Position numbers and translations under genes: made by a program. Below, piece by piece: positions 4,001 through 5,651 of a stretch of 5,651 nt of DNA. This DNA comes from Candidatus Aciduliprofundum sp. JdFR-45 (GTDB lineage: Archaea; Thermoplasmatota; Thermoplasmata; Thermoplasmatales; JdFR-45), in contig MTNG01000062.1 in the NCBI GenBank assembly GCA_002011395.1, forward strand, positions 1 to 5,651, read 5' to 3'. Each line of letters opens with the position of its first letter. Positions within the stretch are counted from its first letter, which is position 1. The notes below the pieces were generated by a model. It did not search any database and had not been told where the DNA came from. It worked only from the letters and a program-made list of their open reading frames with translations.

Positions 4001-5651
4001 ACTTCCAGATTCTTTCAAGGATGTCGCCCACGCCGCGGAAGGCATCTATGCTCCCGTCCCAGTCCTTCAGCACATCGGCGTACTTCTCCTCTATTTCGCT
4101 CAGTATCTCCCGTGCCTTCGCACGCATCTTCTCGGTGAGGCGACCCCGGACCACCATGGCCAGTATGAGATGCTCACCCTCTTCCAGGTATATGTTGCTG
4201 TTGCCGAACTCCAGCATCCTTATTCCAGTGTCTTTTTCCGCTTTGAACGAATCCCTTACGAACTCCTGAATGGCCACCAGCATACCGGAGAGTATGTCCT
4301 CGTCCATGTCGGGGGTGAGGCGACGCGTCGCATGGTGTATGAGCAGACCCTCCTTTGTGATGAGGTAGACATCGTCTATGACGGTCTTGCCCTTCAGCAC
4401 CATGAACACCGCGACCCCGAGCGCGCCTATCAACAGGAGGATAGCGGGGAAGTACGGGCCTATGGTCTCGTCCCACCACGTTCCGCCGGAGGACGGCACG
4501 GCGACCTCCACGGTCATCACCGCCTCCGAGACCGCGCCGTCGTCGTCCATGACCACCAGGCGAACTGTGTAGTTTCCACTCTTTTCGTATCTGTGAGTGA
4601 CCGTTTTTCCATAACCAACGGTTCCGTCGCCGAAATCCCATGTGTAGTTCAGCATGCTCATATCCGACGGCGTGTCCGTCGTGGCACCCGCGTCAAACGT
4701 GACCTCCGCGCCGTCCACGGAGTACGAGAACGCAGCATTCGGAGCCACGTTGCGCACTTCCAGCGTTGAGAAGACCACATCGCTCTCGGAATCCGAATCA
4801 ACCACCACCACGGCGATCCTCCTGACGCCCGATGTCGGATAGGAAACCGAGATGGTCGGCACCGCGGTGATGCGGTCTGGCTCAAAGGTGCCGTTGTAAT
4901 CCAGGTCCCACCTGTACTCCGTTATGGGGTCGGCGCCCCTGTACGTCAGGTTGACCTGAACCTCAAACTCCTCATCCTCGTTGACCACCATCGGCATCGC
5001 GAGTTCGGGCACGGGGGTGGAGTCGCTCACGTTGATGTACAGGTCGTAGACAGCCACATCGCCGTCCGCATCCGTCACCCGCAGCGTCACGTGGTACGTC
5101 CCGTTGCGCATGTAGGTGTGGTTTTCCTCCCTCCAGTCGCCGCGGGTGCCGTCGCCGAAGTCCCACTCCCACATGACGATGCCGTCGTAGCTCTCGCTCG
5201 TGTCCACAAAGTGGACGTTCTCGCCCTCAACCGGCTCCGACGGGTCATACACGAAACTCGCGACCGGCACGGAGTCGGCAACGCTCACGTCCTTGCCTAT
5301 TGACACGTTGCTGCCGTCGGAGTCCTCAACCCACAGGGTGACGCGGTACACGCCATCCTGCGCGAAAACGTGGTCCACCACGGATCCCTTGGCGCCCGTA
5401 CCGTCGCCGAACTCCCAGTAGTACGAAACGATGGGGTCCACGCTTGAGACCTCCGCTGTGAACTGCACCGGCTCACCCTCCGTGGCGTTGGTCCATGTGA
5501 AATCCACAACGGGCGAAGTGTCCCCGACAGTAATCGTCACGGATTTCACATCCACCGTTCCGTCGCCGTCGCATACCGTGAGGTTCACGTAGTAGAGGCC
5601 GTCCGCGGTGAAGATGTGCTCCAGCGAGGTTGTGTTCTCCACCACGGTCCC
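3999..5651 (-). CDS. PKD-repeat surface protein with single TM segment and cytoplasmic C-terminal domain, 5'-partial
   Basis: Cell-surface protein cut by the right edge; the frame runs unbroken to 5651, whose first codons complete a GT-V-V PKD motif, so the GTG at 5645 is internal. Numbered from 5645 (548 aa): the end of one PKD repeat (1-41), then repeats at about 44-123, 126-207, 210-298 and 300-382. WEFGDGT/WDFGDGT occurs in three of them, and the variant W-D-L-D-Y-N-G-T in the fourth (210-298). A transmembrane helix spans about 399-418, followed by KGK, which fits outside-to-inside topology. Residues ~423-548 are a soluble alpha/beta domain (DDVYLITKEG...EDILSGMLVAIQEFV...) that I recall from Thermoplasmatota PKD proteins, with possible roadblock/longin-like resemblance. 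Eleven N-x-S/T sequons lie before the TM and none after. PKD repeats are adhesive or spacer modules. Ligand and signalling output are unknown. Confidence 0.9.
   Translation of the reverse strand, partial: GTVVENTTSLEHIFTADGLYYVNLTVCDGDGTVDVKSVTITVGDTSPVVDFTWTNATEGEPVQFTAEVSSVDPIVSYYWEFGDGTGAKGSVVDHVFAQDGVYRVTLWVEDSDGSNVSIGKDVSVADSVPVASFVYDPSEPVEGENVHFVDTSESYDGIVMWEWDFGDGTRGDWREENHTYMRNGTYHVTLRVTDADGDVAVYDLYINVSDSTPVPELAMPMVVNEDEEFEVQVNLTYRGADPITEYRWDLDYNGTFEPDRITAVPTISVSYPTSGVRRIAVVVVDSDSESDVVFSTLEVRNVAPNAAFSYSVDGAEVTFDAGATTDTPSDMSMLNYTWDFGDGTVGYGKTVTHRYEKSGNYTVRLVVMDDDGAVSEAVMTVEVAVPSSGGTWWDETIGPYFPAILLLIGALGVAVFMVLKGKTVIDDVYLITKEGLLIHHATRRLTPDMDEDILSGMLVAIQEFVRDSFKAEKDTGIRMLEFGNSNIYLEEGEHLILAMVVRGRLTEKMRAKAREILSEIEEKYADVLKDWDGSIDAFRGVGDILERIWK
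4002..4379 (-). other. Cytoplasmic C-terminal domain of the PKD protein (unnamed family, possibly roadblock/longin-like)
   Basis: About 126 residues predicted inside the cell. It opens with a strand-turn-strand (VYLITKEGLLIHHATRR), followed by an amphipathic helix (DEDILSGMLVAIQEFVRDSF), two further strands (IRMLEFGNSNIYLEEG, HLILAMVVRG) and a long charged helix (LTEKMRAKAREILSEIEEKY). This strand/helix order would suit a roadblock/longin-type fold. It contains no sequons and no cysteines. The fold is my inference; family membership needs a profile or structure search. Confidence 0.5.
4392..4451 (-). other. Transmembrane helix of the PKD protein
   Basis: Codes for about 20 hydrophobic residues (FPAILLLIGALGVAVFMVLK) between a Gly/Ser/Trp-rich juxtamembrane linker and a lysine-containing cytosolic edge. 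It is the only membrane segment visible in the window part of the protein and divides the repeat ectodomain from the C-terminal domain. Confidence 0.88.
4624..4640 (-). repeat. 17-base PKD-motif repeat, copy 1
   Basis: ccgtcgccgaaatccca (plus-strand reading) encodes W-D-F-G-D-G of the last PKD repeat. It differs from the copies at 5149-5165 and 5401-5417 only at base 12. It reflects repeated protein motifs rather than a separate element. Confidence 0.7.
5149..5165 (-). repeat. 17-base PKD-motif repeat, copy 2
   Basis: ccgtcgccgaagtccca (plus-strand reading) encodes W-D-F-G-D-G of the repeat at residues 126-207. The single difference from copy 1 is a synonymous third position (Asp). Confidence 0.7.
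5401..5417 (-). repeat. 17-base PKD-motif repeat, copy 3
   Basis: ccgtcgccgaactccca (plus-strand reading) encodes W-E-F-G-D-G of the repeat at residues 44-123. The base-12 difference changes Asp to Glu. Confidence 0.7.

Noticed and set aside
4170..4769. Plus-strand open frame opposite the PKD protein
   Set aside because: Antisense shadow; the minus-strand reading contains clear PKD repeats and a TM helix.
4753..5016. PKD repeat lacking FGDGT (residues 210-298) as a decayed repeat
   Set aside because: W-D-L-D-Y-N-G-T is a known style of PKD loop (WD-D-DG-type), so it need not be degenerate.

Overview
This window looks archaeal. It is GC-rich by eye, uses ATA for Ile and AGG/AGA for Arg heavily, has GGTGA-type Shine-Dalgarno (SD) sequences and a plausible TATA/BRE promoter. 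It encodes a PKD-repeat surface protein with a C-terminal cytoplasmic domain of a type I associate with Thermoplasmatota, plus a redox complex best known from hyperthermophilic Thermococcales. A thermophilic or anaerobic euryarchaeal-type lineage, perhaps Thermoplasmatota, is my best guess. The taxonomic call is inference.

Layout. Positions 2-592 (+) hold the 3' part of an AAA/STAND-type ATPase gene, cut by the left edge. Converging on it, with stop codons sharing four bases, is a tightly packed four-gene operon on the minus strand. In transcription order it runs: 3940-2489, an NAD(P)/FAD-type flavoprotein with an N-terminal [2Fe-2S] domain (alpha-like); 2492-1998, a two-cluster ferredoxin-like subunit (gamma-like); 1996-1721, a stand-alone BFD-type [2Fe-2S] protein (delta-like); and 1737-589, a DAO-family FAD-dependent amine/amino-acid dehydrogenase (beta-like). 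Genes overlap or are one base apart. Upstream, separated by 58 bases that contain a candidate promoter, is the 3' part of a large PKD-repeat membrane protein gene (5651-3999, minus), cut by the right edge.

Function. Sizes, domains and order fit the heterotetrameric dye-linked L-proline dehydrogenase type of Thermococcales (PdhA/F/X/B). The beta subunit would oxidise proline or a related secondary/N-substituted amino acid at FAD. Electrons would pass through flavin and Fe-S centres in alpha, gamma and delta to an unidentified acceptor. The substrate cannot be fixed from sequence. The PKD protein is an outside-facing, probably N-glycosylated, single-pass protein with a cytosolic domain, and the ATPase is probably a regulatory or signalling NTPase. 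Neither has a demonstrable link to the operon. No RNA genes, mobile elements or CRISPR arrays were seen, and no intergenic stretch exceeds 58 bases.
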